Source of the DNA: Streptomyces liliiviolaceus
Lineage (GTDB): Bacteria; Actinomycetota; Actinomycetes; Streptomycetales; Streptomycetaceae
DNA length: 64,000 bases
NCBI RefSeq assembly: GCF_018070025.1
Contig: NZ_JAGPYQ010000001.1
Coordinates: 558,001 to 622,000 of the forward strand
Direction of reading: 5' to 3'
Part shown: in pieces, positions 35,590 through 44,209 of the stretch
Layout of the letters: each line of letters opens with the position of its first letter
How positions within the stretch are numbered: the stretch's first letter is position 1
Made by a program: the position numbers and the translations under genes
The notes under the pieces: generated by a model
Told to the model about the DNA's origin: nothing
Database searches by the model: none
What the model saw: the letters and a program-made list of their open reading frames with translations, nothing else

Positions 35590-38358
35590 TCAGAGCAGCC
35601 CGTCCCACATCTGCTCCAGCAGCACCGACCACCAGCTCTCCGGCGACCCGAGGGCCGCCGGATCGATCGCGGCCAACTGCGCCTGGAAATCGACGGTCCA
35701 GCGCCCCGCCTGCTCCTGGTTGAGCCCGAAGCGAAGACGCCACATACGGCCCAGCAGCGCGAGGCTGCGCGCGAACTCGGGCAGCCCCGTGTTCACGAAC
35801 TGCGGCGGTACGGGAGCACCGCCCGGGCCCGCCTCCACCGGCACGGCCACGATGTTCGCGGTCCCGTACTGGACGCAGATCGCCTTGCCGAAGTCACTGC
35901 CCATGACGAGGTACGAGCCCGCGTCGGCGCCCGGCTGGATGCCACGCTCCTGCGCCAGTTCGGCGAGCGTGGGCACCGGGCGGCCCGGCTGGGCCTGCGC
36001 CCAGAAGAACGGGTTCATGTCGACGGGCAGCCCGGCCACCACCAGGGTGTGCGCCACGATCGGCGGTACGCCCTGCCGGGAGACCGCGGCCTGGTCGAAC
36101 CGGAACAGACCGGGCCCGAAGGCCGCCGCCAGCTCCTGCCCGATGGCCTCCGGCGGGATCGGCGGCGCGGACTGCACCGGCGGCAACGGCGCCCGTACGG
36201 GTCCGGGCCGCGCGGGACCGTCCGCGACCTGGTGCAACTCACCCTGATGGGCGAGCAGTTGGGCCATGCCCTGCTGACGGCTCGCATGGTCGGTGCCGTA
36301 CGAGGCGATGCTCGTGATCCGCGCCTGCGGCCAGCTCTCCCGGATCATCCGCGCGCAGTACGCGCCCGGCAGCTCGCAGGACTCCAGCTCCGTGTGCAGT
36401 TCGAGCACCTGCTGCGGCGGCACGTTCATCGCCCGCAGCTCGTGCAGGATCTGCCACTCCGGGTGCGGGGTGCCGGGCGCGGACCGCCGGATCAGCTGCT
36501 GTTCGCTGCCGTCCTGGGCGCGGTAGCGCAGCACCGCCTGGTAGCCGGGGCCGACCGTGGGCTGCCCCTGCTGCGGATAGCCGTAGGCCGGCGGCTGCTG
36601 GCCGGGGCCCGGCTGGCCCGGGAACGGCTGCTGCTGTCCCGGGAACGGCGGCCGGCCGGCCTGGTTCGGGGCGGGCGGCGGCATACCGGGCGCACCGGGC
36701 GCGGGGGGCGGCGGCGGAGCCGTACCCGGCCCGCCGACCGGCGGACCGGCCAGCATGGTCGCGGCATGGTGCACACCACCGGGCGGCGTACCCCCCGGAG
36801 TGCCGGGGCCACCCGGAGCGCCGGGAGCACCCGGGGCACCGGGCGCACCGGGAGCGCCCGGAGGCTGCGGAGCACCGGGGCCGCCGACCGCGGGCCCGGC
36901 GAGCACGGTCGCGGCATGGTGCACACCACCGGAACCACCGGAAGAACCACCGGGCGAGCCCGGGGGGTTGGGCGCGCCGGGAGCACCGGGCGCACCCGGA
37001 GGCTGGGGGGCACCCGGACCGCCGGGACCACCCGGACCGCCCTGCGCACCCGGCACCTCCGGCCCGTCCGGGCCGAGCTGCGAGACGAACTGCGTCGGTA
37101 CGTAGCCACCGGCCGGTACGCCCGGCGCACCGGGCCCGGACGCGGGAGCGGGACCGCCGGCGGGAGGACCGCCCGGAGCCGGACCGCCCGGCCGCGCACC
37201 CGGCGTACCGGGCACCCCGGGAGGCGGCGGCGTACCCGGCGCGTTCGCGCCCCGCGCGCCACGCGGCGGGCCCTGCGCCTTGCTGGTCGCCGCGTCCGCG
37301 ATGTCACCGGCGCCCGGCGGCAGCGGCCGGCCCGGCGCACTCGGCGCGGGCGGCTGCTGCGGAGCGTCGCCGGCGGGCGGCTGCGGAGCGCCCTGCGGAT
37401 ACCCGTAGGAGGGAGCGCCCGGAGGAGGCGTACCCGGGCCCTGCGGGACCGCGGGCGGCGCCGGATCTCCGAGGGCGGGCGAGACGCTCGTGCGCGGCAG
37501 CTGGCTGCCGCCAGAGATCAGCTTGGTCCTGGCCTCGGGCTCCGCCTCGGGCGGCGGGCCACCGGGTCCGACGTCGCGGATCTGCGGCGCGTACACCGTC
37601 GCCGGCAGCGGTACGGAACGGTCGTCCCCCGCCTCGGCGTTGGTGTCCGTACCGGCCCACGGAGTCGCGTCGGCGGGCACCGCGGCGGAACCGGGAGCGC
37701 CCCCTCCGGCGGCGGGCCACGCCGTGCCACCGCTCGGAGCGGCGGGCGCCGGCGAAGCGGCGGGCGGCCCCGGCAGGGTCTCGGGCAGCGGACCCACGGA
37801 ACCGCTGTGAGCGGCAGGGGCCGAAGGAGCTGCGGGAACCGCGTCGGACGGAGGAACGGCGTCGACCGGAGGAGCGGCAGGGGCGGCGGGAACCGCGTCA
37901 CTGACCTCGGCGGCGGGCCGCGACCCGGCGCCGTCCGACGGCCGGGCCGCAGCCCCGCCGGACGTGGCGTCCCGGCGGTCCGGGATGCCCATCCGGTCCG
38001 CGGCCTCCTGCAGCCACTCCGGCGGAGTCAGCAGGAACGACGTCTGGTTGAGGTCCACACGCGCGGGCGGCGCGGGCGCCGGATCGGGCGCCGCCGCCGA
38101 CACGCCGTACTCCTCCTCGTACCGGCGGATCACCTCGCCCACCGGCAGCGAGGGCCACAGGGTGGCCTCCCCGCTGTCGCGCGCGATGACGAGCCGCTGG
38201 GCGCCGCCGTCGGAACGCGGGCCCTCGGCCCGGTCCTCCGCCCACACCACGAAGCCGAGTTCGAACTCCCGGACCCGCACCTCGCGGTGCTGGTAGCCGG
38301 GCACGTCTGCGTTGATCCATTCCTCGGCGCGCTCCTGCGCCTGCGCGAAGGTCACCAT
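35590..38358 (-). CDS. Imm35-like / collagen-like linker / deaminase / SUKH-4 fusion protein
   Basis: 922 residues, multi-domain. Residues 1-90 (TFAQAQERAEEWINADVPGY; WPSLPVGEVIRRYEEEYG) resemble the YrhB/Imm35 immunity fold. A long Pro/Gly/Ala linker (~95-620) contains Gly-X-Y collagen-like runs and a duplicated GGVHHAAT[VM]LAGP motif at about residues 479 and 529. Residues ~600-700 (HPEWQILHELRAM with HPE, then SCELPGAYC) match the zinc-ligand pattern of polymorphic-toxin nucleic-acid deaminases. The C-terminal ~200 residues (PPIVAHTLVVAGLP to MWRLRFG) read as SUKH-4. The domain calls are from memory of the families. The four-gene neighbourhood repeats the toxin/immunity theme. No secretion signal is visible. 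Confidence 0.8.
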   Translation of the reverse strand: MVTFAQAQERAEEWINADVPGYQHREVRVREFELGFVVWAEDRAEGPRSDGGAQRLVIARDSGEATLWPSLPVGEVIRRYEEEYGVSAAAPDPAPAPPARVDLNQTSFLLTPPEWLQEAADRMGIPDRRDATSGGAAARPSDGAGSRPAAEVSDAVPAAPAAPPVDAVPPSDAVPAAPSAPAAHSGSVGPLPETLPGPPAASPAPAAPSGGTAWPAAGGGAPGSAAVPADATPWAGTDTNAEAGDDRSVPLPATVYAPQIRDVGPGGPPPEAEPEARTKLISGGSQLPRTSVSPALGDPAPPAVPQGPGTPPPGAPSYGYPQGAPQPPAGDAPQQPPAPSAPGRPLPPGAGDIADAATSKAQGPPRGARGANAPGTPPPPGVPGTPGARPGGPAPGGPPAGGPAPASGPGAPGVPAGGYVPTQFVSQLGPDGPEVPGAQGGPGGPGGPGAPQPPGAPGAPGAPNPPGSPGGSSGGSGGVHHAATVLAGPAVGGPGAPQPPGAPGAPGAPGAPGAPGGPGTPGGTPPGGVHHAATMLAGPPVGGPGTAPPPPPAPGAPGMPPPAPNQAGRPPFPGQQQPFPGQPGPGQQPPAYGYPQQGQPTVGPGYQAVLRYRAQDGSEQQLIRRSAPGTPHPEWQILHELRAMNVPPQQVLELHTELESCELPGAYCARMIRESWPQARITSIASYGTDHASRQQGMAQLLAHQGELHQVADGPARPGPVRAPLPPVQSAPPIPPEAIGQELAAAFGPGLFRFDQAAVSRQGVPPIVAHTLVVAGLPVDMNPFFWAQAQPGRPVPTLAELAQERGIQPGADAGSYLVMGSDFGKAICVQYGTANIVAVPVEAGPGGAPVPPQFVNTGLPEFARSLALLGRMWRLRFGLNQEQAGRWTVDFQAQLAAIDPAALGSPESWWSVLLEQMWDGLL

Positions 38359-38365
38359 CGGACGC

Positions 38366-39361
38366 TCACTCCCCCACCGAAGACACGGCGGACACCGGGA
38401 CCGCCCGCGCGAAACCGCCGTCCACCATCAGGTTCGCCACCGTCTCCAGCTCGGGCGGATTGCCCGCGAGCCGGGACAGGAACTGATCGAAGTCGTCACC
38501 ACAGGGCAGCAGCAGCCGCTGTACGCGCTCCGCGGGCGGCCACTCGTCCCGGTCACGGGCGTCGTCGAACGCGCAGAACCACACCGAGCCGATCCGGTCG
38601 CCCTTGACCTTCACCGCGAGCAGCCCGCCCTGCACGAAACCGACTCCCAGATAGTCCTTGGTGAGATGGTCCCGCAGGCACTTGTTGACGTAGACGAGGT
38701 CGTTGACGGCCGCCTCGTCCCGCACCGTGAAGAACGGCTGGTCGACCAGCAGCCCCAGCTCCGCGTCCAGCGCGGCCCCCACCGGGGCGCACCCGCCGGC
38801 GGCCTTGAGGAAGGAACGGTACGCCCCCGGCAGCCGGTAGCCGAGATCCTCCTCGACGCCCTGCACCTGCTGCTCGGTGACGGCGACCGACGACTTCGGC
38901 AGTCCGAAGTGCGCGGGGCGGGTCTCCTGCAGCGGCCGGGTGCCGCGCTTGTCCTGGTCGACGACCGCGGTGGCGAGCCCGCCGTGATGCCGCAGCAGCG
39001 CCTTCACCTCGACCGGCACCAGCTCCAGCCGGCGCGTGCGCGGCACGTGGTGCCACGTCCAGCCGTGCGGGGTCGCCACCGCCGGGATCGTGTCCCACAG
39101 ATCATGTCCGGAAGCCGCCAGGGCGGCGTTCGCCGACACGTAGTCGGTCAGCCGCAGCTCGTCGACACCGAACCCCTCGGGCGGTTCGGCGATCTCCGCG
39201 GCCGCACGTGCGTAGAACGAGAAGTCGGGGTAACCGACCTCGTCAACACGTACCCCTCTGGGGTGACGTGCCGCCCGCACCGGATCCGGGAAGTGCACGA
39301 CCTGCCCGGCATAGGCCGCGTTCGGCGGCGCGGCTTGTTGCCCGAGCCGACCTGTCGTCAT
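38366..39361 (-). CDS. SMI1/KNR4 (SUKH-1) family protein
   Basis: 331 residues. The central-C-terminal part (about 160-310) fits a SUKH-superfamily SMI1/KNR4 domain: VEEDLGYRLPGAYRSFLKAAGG, LYVDQP-like LLVDQPFFTV, and VNDLVYVNKCLRDHL. The N-terminal 150 residues (HPRGVRVDEVGYPDFSFYA; AGHDLWDTIPAVATPHGWTW) are conserved-looking but not recognised. SUKH proteins are typically immunity proteins against nucleic-acid-targeting toxins. It ends eight bases upstream of the Imm35/deaminase/SUKH-4 gene, so the two are cotranscribed. ATG 39361 follows AGGGGGC. Confidence 0.85.
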   Translation of the reverse strand: MTTGRLGQQAAPPNAAYAGQVVHFPDPVRAARHPRGVRVDEVGYPDFSFYARAAAEIAEPPEGFGVDELRLTDYVSANAALAASGHDLWDTIPAVATPHGWTWHHVPRTRRLELVPVEVKALLRHHGGLATAVVDQDKRGTRPLQETRPAHFGLPKSSVAVTEQQVQGVEEDLGYRLPGAYRSFLKAAGGCAPVGAALDAELGLLVDQPFFTVRDEAAVNDLVYVNKCLRDHLTKDYLGVGFVQGGLLAVKVKGDRIGSVWFCAFDDARDRDEWPPAERVQRLLLPCGDDFDQFLSRLAGNPPELETVANLMVDGGFARAVPVSAVSSVGE

Positions 39362-39610
39362 GGCGGTTGCCCCCTGCGGCGTAATGAAGGATCGCGGATG
39401 TCGACAGCCTATGCGGTGCGGCGACACCGGTCACCGGGCCTCCTGTTCCATACCGGCCAAGGGCCCTCCGGTTCCGTGACCTGCCGTCATCGAGCCGTGA
39501 CGGTAAGACGAAGACCGCGCGTGTCGCACCGCCCCAGCTTCCGCACCAGCCACGGAGTTTGGCACTCTGTCGGAGCACCGGGGGATGCATTAAGGGGAGG
39601 TAACAGGACG

Positions 39611-40114
39611 ATGAGCGCGACACGGACGGGTACGACAGGGGATCCGCGGGTCGGCTGGAGCAGCAGTGAGGCGCCCGCCGCCCCGGTCCTGCTGCACCGG
39701 CGCGACGGCATACTCCCGACCATCGCCGCCGCCCTCTCCGTGCGGGGCGCCACCCTCACCGGCACCGCGGGCCGCGGCGACCAGCCGCCGCCCCTGCACC
39801 CCCTCGTGCGGGACTTCCTCGACACCCTCACCAGCGGCCAGCGCGACCGATTCACCGGCCGATGCGCCGAGGCGATCCTCATCTCCCGCCATCTCTCCAC
39901 CGCCGACGCCGCCCGCTCCAAACGCGCCACCCGAAAACCCATGACCAACGGCGAGGCCAGAAAATCCCTCAAGCAGGCCAAACTCACCGCCCGCCGCATC
40001 CGCGAGGACGGCGACCCGCTGCACGGCTGCTTCGCGCAGCCCTGCCGCGCCTGCACCGCGCTCAGCGCCCACTTCGGCGTACGCATCGTCGACCCGACGG
40101 CCCAGGAGAACTGA
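39611..40114 (+). CDS. YwqJ-related putative nucleic-acid deaminase
   Basis: 167 residues. Both zinc-deaminase motifs are visible: CAE at 85-87 (FTGRCAEAILISRHL) and PCRAC at 144-148 (CFAQPCRACTALSAHFGV), matching the YwqJ-like deaminase family first defined in polymorphic toxins. A basic segment between them (RSKRATRKPMTNGEARKSLK) could touch nucleic acid. It has no N-terminal secretion or WXG100/LXG domain, so it is probably an intracellular or domesticated form. ATG 39611 follows GGAGG. Followed by SUKH-3 at 40269, and divergent from the two-gene SUKH operon. The stop codon lies inside the first copy of a 17-base tandem repeat. Confidence 0.85.
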   Translation: MSATRTGTTGDPRVGWSSSEAPAAPVLLHRRDGILPTIAAALSVRGATLTGTAGRGDQPPPLHPLVRDFLDTLTSGQRDRFTGRCAEAILISRHLSTADAARSKRATRKPMTNGEARKSLKQAKLTARRIREDGDPLHGCFAQPCRACTALSAHFGVRIVDPTAQEN

Positions 40115-40151
40115 CGGCTCAGGAGAACCGACGGCTCAGGAGAACCGACGG
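40104..40151. repeat. Three tandem 17-base repeats
   Basis: AGGAGAA[CT].GACGGCTC-type units start at 40104, 40121 and 40138, the first one coding the last residues and stop of the deaminase gene. Each copy carries an AGGAG that could mimic a ribosome-binding site. Confidence 0.8.
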
Positions 40152-40268
40152 CGGCCCCGCCACCGGCAGCGGGCTTCGACCCGCGCACAGGCGCCGCCGA
40201 CGCCACCAGAAACAGCCGACCGGACACCAGACCACCGCACGGCGGCTCAGACCGATCGCGAAGGGCAG

Positions 40269-40772
40269 ATGCACACCGACCGCACCGCCTCCACCTCGAC
40301 CACCCGCTTCTCCGTCCAGGTCGACGCCTCGCTGCGCGACGCCGGATGGCAACCGGGCCGCTGGGACATAAAGCAGGCCGAGTTCTGGGCCGACGCCCTG
40401 CGCGGCCACGAGTCCCCCGCGGGGCACCGCCACGCCGTGTTCCCGGCGGCGGTGGAGGCATGGGCGGAGTTCGGCGGGCTGCGCGTCAGCACGGCCGAGG
40501 CGGGCCGCCAGATCGCCTCGTCCCCCCTGCACCTGGACCCCCTGCACGGCCTGCACATGGCCCGCACCCTCGCCGACCTGGGCAGAGCCCTGGACACCGA
40601 GGTCGCCCCCCTCGGCGAGGAGACCGACAGCAGGGCCCTGCTCGCCATCGACATGGAGGGCCGCGTGTACACCCTGGACCACACGGGCGACTGGTACCTC
40701 GGCGCCGACATCGACCAGGCGCTGGCCACCCTCATCGCGGGCCGGGAACCGGTACGCCTGACCACCGGCTGA
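40269..40772 (+). CDS. SUKH-3 family immunity-like protein
   Basis: 167 residues matching SUKH-3: L.DAGW.PGR (SLRDAGWQPGRWDI), FPAAVEAWAEFGGLRV, ASSPLHLDPLHG and the C-terminal LLAIDMEGRVYTLDHTGDWYLGADIDQALATLI, the usual sequence pattern of that family. SUKH proteins bind toxins, mostly nucleases and deaminases; the neighbouring gene is a deaminase, so a neutraliser role is a reasonable inference. ATG 40269 follows AAGGGCAG. Same strand and 154 bases from the deaminase gene. Confidence 0.88.
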   Translation: MHTDRTASTSTTRFSVQVDASLRDAGWQPGRWDIKQAEFWADALRGHESPAGHRHAVFPAAVEAWAEFGGLRVSTAEAGRQIASSPLHLDPLHGLHMARTLADLGRALDTEVAPLGEETDSRALLAIDMEGRVYTLDHTGDWYLGADIDQALATLIAGREPVRLTTG

Positions 40773-40818
40773 GCCGGCACCACGGCCGGTCCGGGCTCAG
40801 CCTCCGGCGGGTCCGGGC

Positions 40819-42150
40819 TCAGCCCCCGGCCGGAATGACCGCCGACACCCGGAAGCCGCCCGCGTCCGTCGGCCCGGACACGAACACCCCGCCGAGCCCG
40901 ACGACCCGCTCCTTCATCCCCAGCAGGCCGTTCCCCCCGCTGGGCAGCCTGGCGTCGGACGCGGCCCCCGGCTCCGGCGGCGGACCGTTCTCCACCTGCA
41001 TCGCGATCTCCGCCCCCCGATGCGCCAGCCGCACCCGGGTCTTCGCCCCCGCGGCGTGCTTGTGGACGTTCGTGAGCGCCTCCTGCACCACGCGGTACGC
41101 GGTCTGCTCCACCATCGCCGCGTACACCCGTGTCTCCCCCTCCACGGAGAGATCGACGACCATGCCCGCGGCGGCGGACTGCCCCACCAGTTCGTCGAGA
41201 TCGTCCAGACAGGGACCGTCCGACTCCTCCTCGACGGCCCGGGACGCGGCTGCGGCGGCGGCAGCCCCCACGGCCGCCAGCGGCACGGCCTGCACGGGCG
41301 CGGAGCCGTACCCCACGCCCCGCGCGGAGCCGTCCCCCGTCCGCAGGACCCCCAGCATCTCCCGCAGCTCGGTCAGCGCCTGGCGCCCCATGTCACCCAC
41401 CAGCGAGGCGTTCTTCACGGCCTTCTCGGGATCCTTGCGGGCCACCGCCTGCAAGGCTGCCGCGTGCACCACCATCAGACTCACCCGGTGCGCGACCACG
41501 TCGTGCATCTCGCGGGCGATCCGGGTCCGCTCCTCGTTGCGCGCCCACTCGGCCCGCTCCTCGGCCCGCTCCGCCAGCAGCTGCAGCTCCCGCTCCAGGG
41601 AGTCGGCCCGCTCCCGCAGGCTCTCCATCAGCCGCCGCCGCGCCCCCACGTACAGCCCGAGCAGCACCGGCGGGGCCGTCATCCCGAGCGAGGTCGTGAT
41701 CGACACGAAGGGGACGAACCAGTCCCCCAGCGCCACATCGCCGCGCACCATCCCCTGGTGCGCCCGCACATAGGTGACGATGAGCATCCCCACCATCGAC
41801 ATCCCGGCCAGCGCCCCGATGATCCGCCGCGGCAGCTCGGACGCCGCCAGCGTGTACAGCCCGACGAGTCCCATCAGGAACCCCATCTGGGCCGGCGTGA
41901 TCGCGATGGACACCAGCACGACGGCGATCGGCCACCGCCGCCGGAACAGCAGTACGGATCCGGCGACGGCCCCGAACAGCATCCCCGCGGGCACCGGCAC
42001 CCCGGCCGCCCCCGCGAACGGAAATCCCTCTATCGCACACTCCACGGACGACACCAGCGCGAGGGCCCCGTCGAGCACCGCGCTGCGCCACCTCGCCCAC
42101 CACCACGGCCCCGCCAAGGCCGCGGTGTGGTCTTCCCCCGTCGTGGTCAT
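40819..42150 (-). CDS. Orphan histidine kinase (NarL/NarX-type HPK7)
   Basis: 443 residues. Five or six N-terminal helices (e.g. AIEGFPFAGAAGVPVPAG region; WPIAVVLVSIAITPAQMGF; LGMTAPPVLLGLYVGA) precede a coiled coil and the dimerisation/phosphoacceptor segment EERTRIAREMHDVVAHRVSL with the His, then a HATPase_c domain with N-box YRVVQEALTNVHKHA and a GNGLLGMKERV G-box. Its partner would be a LuxR-type response regulator, but none is adjacent; the nearest such genes are at 54047 and 61268. Convergent with SUKH-3 (46-base gap). Confidence 0.92.
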   Translation of the reverse strand: MTTTGEDHTAALAGPWWWARWRSAVLDGALALVSSVECAIEGFPFAGAAGVPVPAGMLFGAVAGSVLLFRRRWPIAVVLVSIAITPAQMGFLMGLVGLYTLAASELPRRIIGALAGMSMVGMLIVTYVRAHQGMVRGDVALGDWFVPFVSITTSLGMTAPPVLLGLYVGARRRLMESLRERADSLERELQLLAERAEERAEWARNEERTRIAREMHDVVAHRVSLMVVHAAALQAVARKDPEKAVKNASLVGDMGRQALTELREMLGVLRTGDGSARGVGYGSAPVQAVPLAAVGAAAAAAASRAVEEESDGPCLDDLDELVGQSAAAGMVVDLSVEGETRVYAAMVEQTAYRVVQEALTNVHKHAAGAKTRVRLAHRGAEIAMQVENGPPPEPGAASDARLPSGGNGLLGMKERVVGLGGVFVSGPTDAGGFRVSAVIPAGG

Positions 42151-42409
42151 GACTCCAGCCTACGGTCGCCGCCCGCCCCTTTTCCGGTGAGTTTCCCGTA
42201 CTGGCCTACACCACTCCCCGTAATCGAACAGAAGCGAAACGGCCCGTTATCCCTCGAACTGCAGAATCGCCCGCCGTTCGACTCCGGCTCCGTGATCCAC
42301 ACGCCCCCCGTGTGCCGATCTGTACCGTCGCATCGAAGGGCCTTGGTACGGCATAGTGTTGGGTGCCAACTCGACGGCCGACCCTATGTCCGGCTTCAGT
42401 CGACTTCCA

Positions 42410-42481
42410 TCCCCCGTGGTGTAATTGGCAGCACTGTGGCTTTTGGTGCCATCTGTCCGGGTTCAAGTCCTGGCGGGGGAG
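42410..42481 (+). tRNA. tRNA-Gln (anticodon UUG)
   Basis: Cloverleaf: acceptor TCCCCCG / CGGGGGA (42410-42416, 42474-42480), D-arm GTGTAATTGGCAGCAC, anticodon stem GTGGC / GCCAT with loop TTTTGGT (anticodon TTG), T-arm with GTTCAAGTC, discriminator G. CCA is not encoded. A hairpin follows directly. Confidence 0.95.
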
Positions 42482-42492
42482 CTGTGGACGTC

Positions 42493-42520
42493 CGGGCCCT
42501 GACAGCACTGTCAGGGCCCG
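42493..42520 (+). terminator. tRNA-Gln terminator-like hairpin
   Basis: Perfect 13-bp stem CGGGCCCTGACAG / CTGTCAGGGCCCG with a 2-base loop, 11 bases after the tRNA and 78 before glmU. Confidence 0.85.
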
Positions 42521-42598
42521 CTCTCATGTCGCTCCTGAAACGCCCCGGTATCCTGCGGATGTCCGCACCCCAGACACCAGTAGCCGAAAGGCATATCC

Positions 42599-44083
42599 GT
42601 GAGCGCCAACCTTCCCCAAGCTCTCGGCTCCGGAGCAGGGGAGACCCCACCCGCAGCCGTCGTCGTTCTCGCAGCGGGTGAGGGCACCCGTATGAAGTCG
42701 GCCACACCCAAGGTCCTGCACGAGCTCTGCGGCCGTTCCCTCGTCGGCCATGTGCTCGCCGCGGCGGACGAGTTGGATCCCGAGAACCTGGTCGTCGTCG
42801 TGGGTCACGCCCGCGAGAAGGTCACCGATCACCTCGCCGGAACCGCTCCCGGCGTCCGGACCGCCGTACAGGCCGAGCAGAACGGCACGGGGCACGCCGT
42901 ACGGATGGGCCTCGAAGAGCTGGGCGGCGTCGTCGACGGCACCGTGGTGGTCGTCTGCGGCGACACCCCCCTGCTCACCGGCGCGACCCTCCGGAAGCTC
43001 GCCGCGACCCACACGGGCGACGGCAACGCGGTCACCGTGCTGACCGCCGAGGTGCCGGACGCCACCGGCTACGGCCGGATCGTCCGCGACAGCGCCTCGG
43101 GCGCCGTGACGGCGATCGTCGAGCACAAGGACGCCTCGGACTCCCAGCGCGCGATCCGTGAGATCAACTCCGGTGTCTTCGCGTTCGACGGGCAGCTCCT
43201 CGCGGACGCGCTCGGCAAGGTCCGCACCGACAACAGCCAGGGCGAGGAGTACCTCACGGACGTCCTCGGCATCCTCCGGGAGGCCGGGCACCGCGTCGGC
43301 GCCGCCGTCGCGGGCGACCACCACGAGATCGCCGGCATCAACAACCGGGTGCAGCTGGCGGAGGCCCGCCGCATCCTCAACGACCGGCTGCTGCGCGACG
43401 CGATGCTCGCCGGCGTGACCGTCGTCGACCCGGCCTCCACCTGGGTCGACGTCACCGTCACCTTCGAGCAGGACGCGATCGTGCACCCCGGCACCCAGCT
43501 CCAGGGCGCCACGCACCTGGGCGAGGGCGCCGAGGTCGGCCCCAACACCCGCCTGAACGACACCACGGTGGGCGCCGGCGCCCGCGTGGACAACACCGTC
43601 GCGAACGGCGCGGAGATCGGCCCCCAGGCGAACGTGGGCCCCTTCGCGTATCTCCGCCCCGGCACCCGCCTCGGTCTGAAGGCCAAGGTGGGTACGTATG
43701 TGGAGACGAAGAACGCCACCGTCGGCGAGGGAACGAAGATCCCGCACCTGTCGTACGTGGGCGACGCGACCATCGGCGAGTACTCGAACATCGGTGCCGC
43801 GAGCGTCTTCGTGAACTACGACGGCGAGGCCAAGCACCACACGACGGTGGGCTCGCACTGCAAGACGGGTTCGGACAACATGTTTGTGGCTCCTGTCACC
43901 ATCGGGGACGGCGCCTACACCGCGGCCGGCTCCGTGATCACGAAGGACGTACCGCCCGGTTCACTGGCCGTGGCCCGTGGCCAGCAAAGGAATATCGAGG
44001 GCTGGGTGGCCCGCAAGCGTCCCGGCAGCGCGGCCGCGAAGGCCGCGGAGGCGACATCCCGGGAGGCCGGCGGCGAAAGCTGA
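42599..44083 (+). CDS. glmU: Bifunctional UDP-N-acetylglucosamine pyrophosphorylase / GlcN-1-P N-acetyltransferase
   Basis: 494-residue cytosolic enzyme making UDP-GlcNAc for peptidoglycan. N-terminal uridylyltransferase domain with VVVLAAGEGTRMKS (residues ~21-34), QNGTGHAV and VVVCGDTPLL; C-terminal left-handed beta-helix acetyltransferase with repeated hexapeptides (ITVGAGARVDN-like TTVGAGARVDNTV; IGPQANVGPFAYLRPG) and the catalytic region YVGDATIGEYSNIGA, VNYDGEAKH. GTG 42599 is used. It is followed by prs 126 bases later on the same strand. Confidence 0.96.
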   Translation: MSANLPQALGSGAGETPPAAVVVLAAGEGTRMKSATPKVLHELCGRSLVGHVLAAADELDPENLVVVVGHAREKVTDHLAGTAPGVRTAVQAEQNGTGHAVRMGLEELGGVVDGTVVVVCGDTPLLTGATLRKLAATHTGDGNAVTVLTAEVPDATGYGRIVRDSASGAVTAIVEHKDASDSQRAIREINSGVFAFDGQLLADALGKVRTDNSQGEEYLTDVLGILREAGHRVGAAVAGDHHEIAGINNRVQLAEARRILNDRLLRDAMLAGVTVVDPASTWVDVTVTFEQDAIVHPGTQLQGATHLGEGAEVGPNTRLNDTTVGAGARVDNTVANGAEIGPQANVGPFAYLRPGTRLGLKAKVGTYVETKNATVGEGTKIPHLSYVGDATIGEYSNIGAASVFVNYDGEAKHHTTVGSHCKTGSDNMFVAPVTIGDGAYTAAGSVITKDVPPGSLAVARGQQRNIEGWVARKRPGSAAAKAAEATSREAGGES

Positions 44084-44209
44084 CCGGAAAAGGTCGGGTC
44101 CGACTCGGCGTACCGTGATAGACGCACACCCGCACATCCAGCTGAGACCGCATCTGAGAACTCGACTCATCTCGACATCCGGCTGAGACACCTCTGAGGA
44201 GACAGTGCT

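Noticed and set aside
35590..38358. Simple secreted collagen-like protein
   Set aside because: The Gly-X-Y linker alone suggested this, but the N-terminus has no signal peptide and both ends carry recognisable globular domains.
39558..39578. CIRCE-like (HrcA) element before the deaminase gene
   Set aside because: TTTGGCACTC resembles half of CIRCE but the second arm lies 5 bases away with two mismatches; CIRCE needs a 9-base spacer and GAGTGCTAA.
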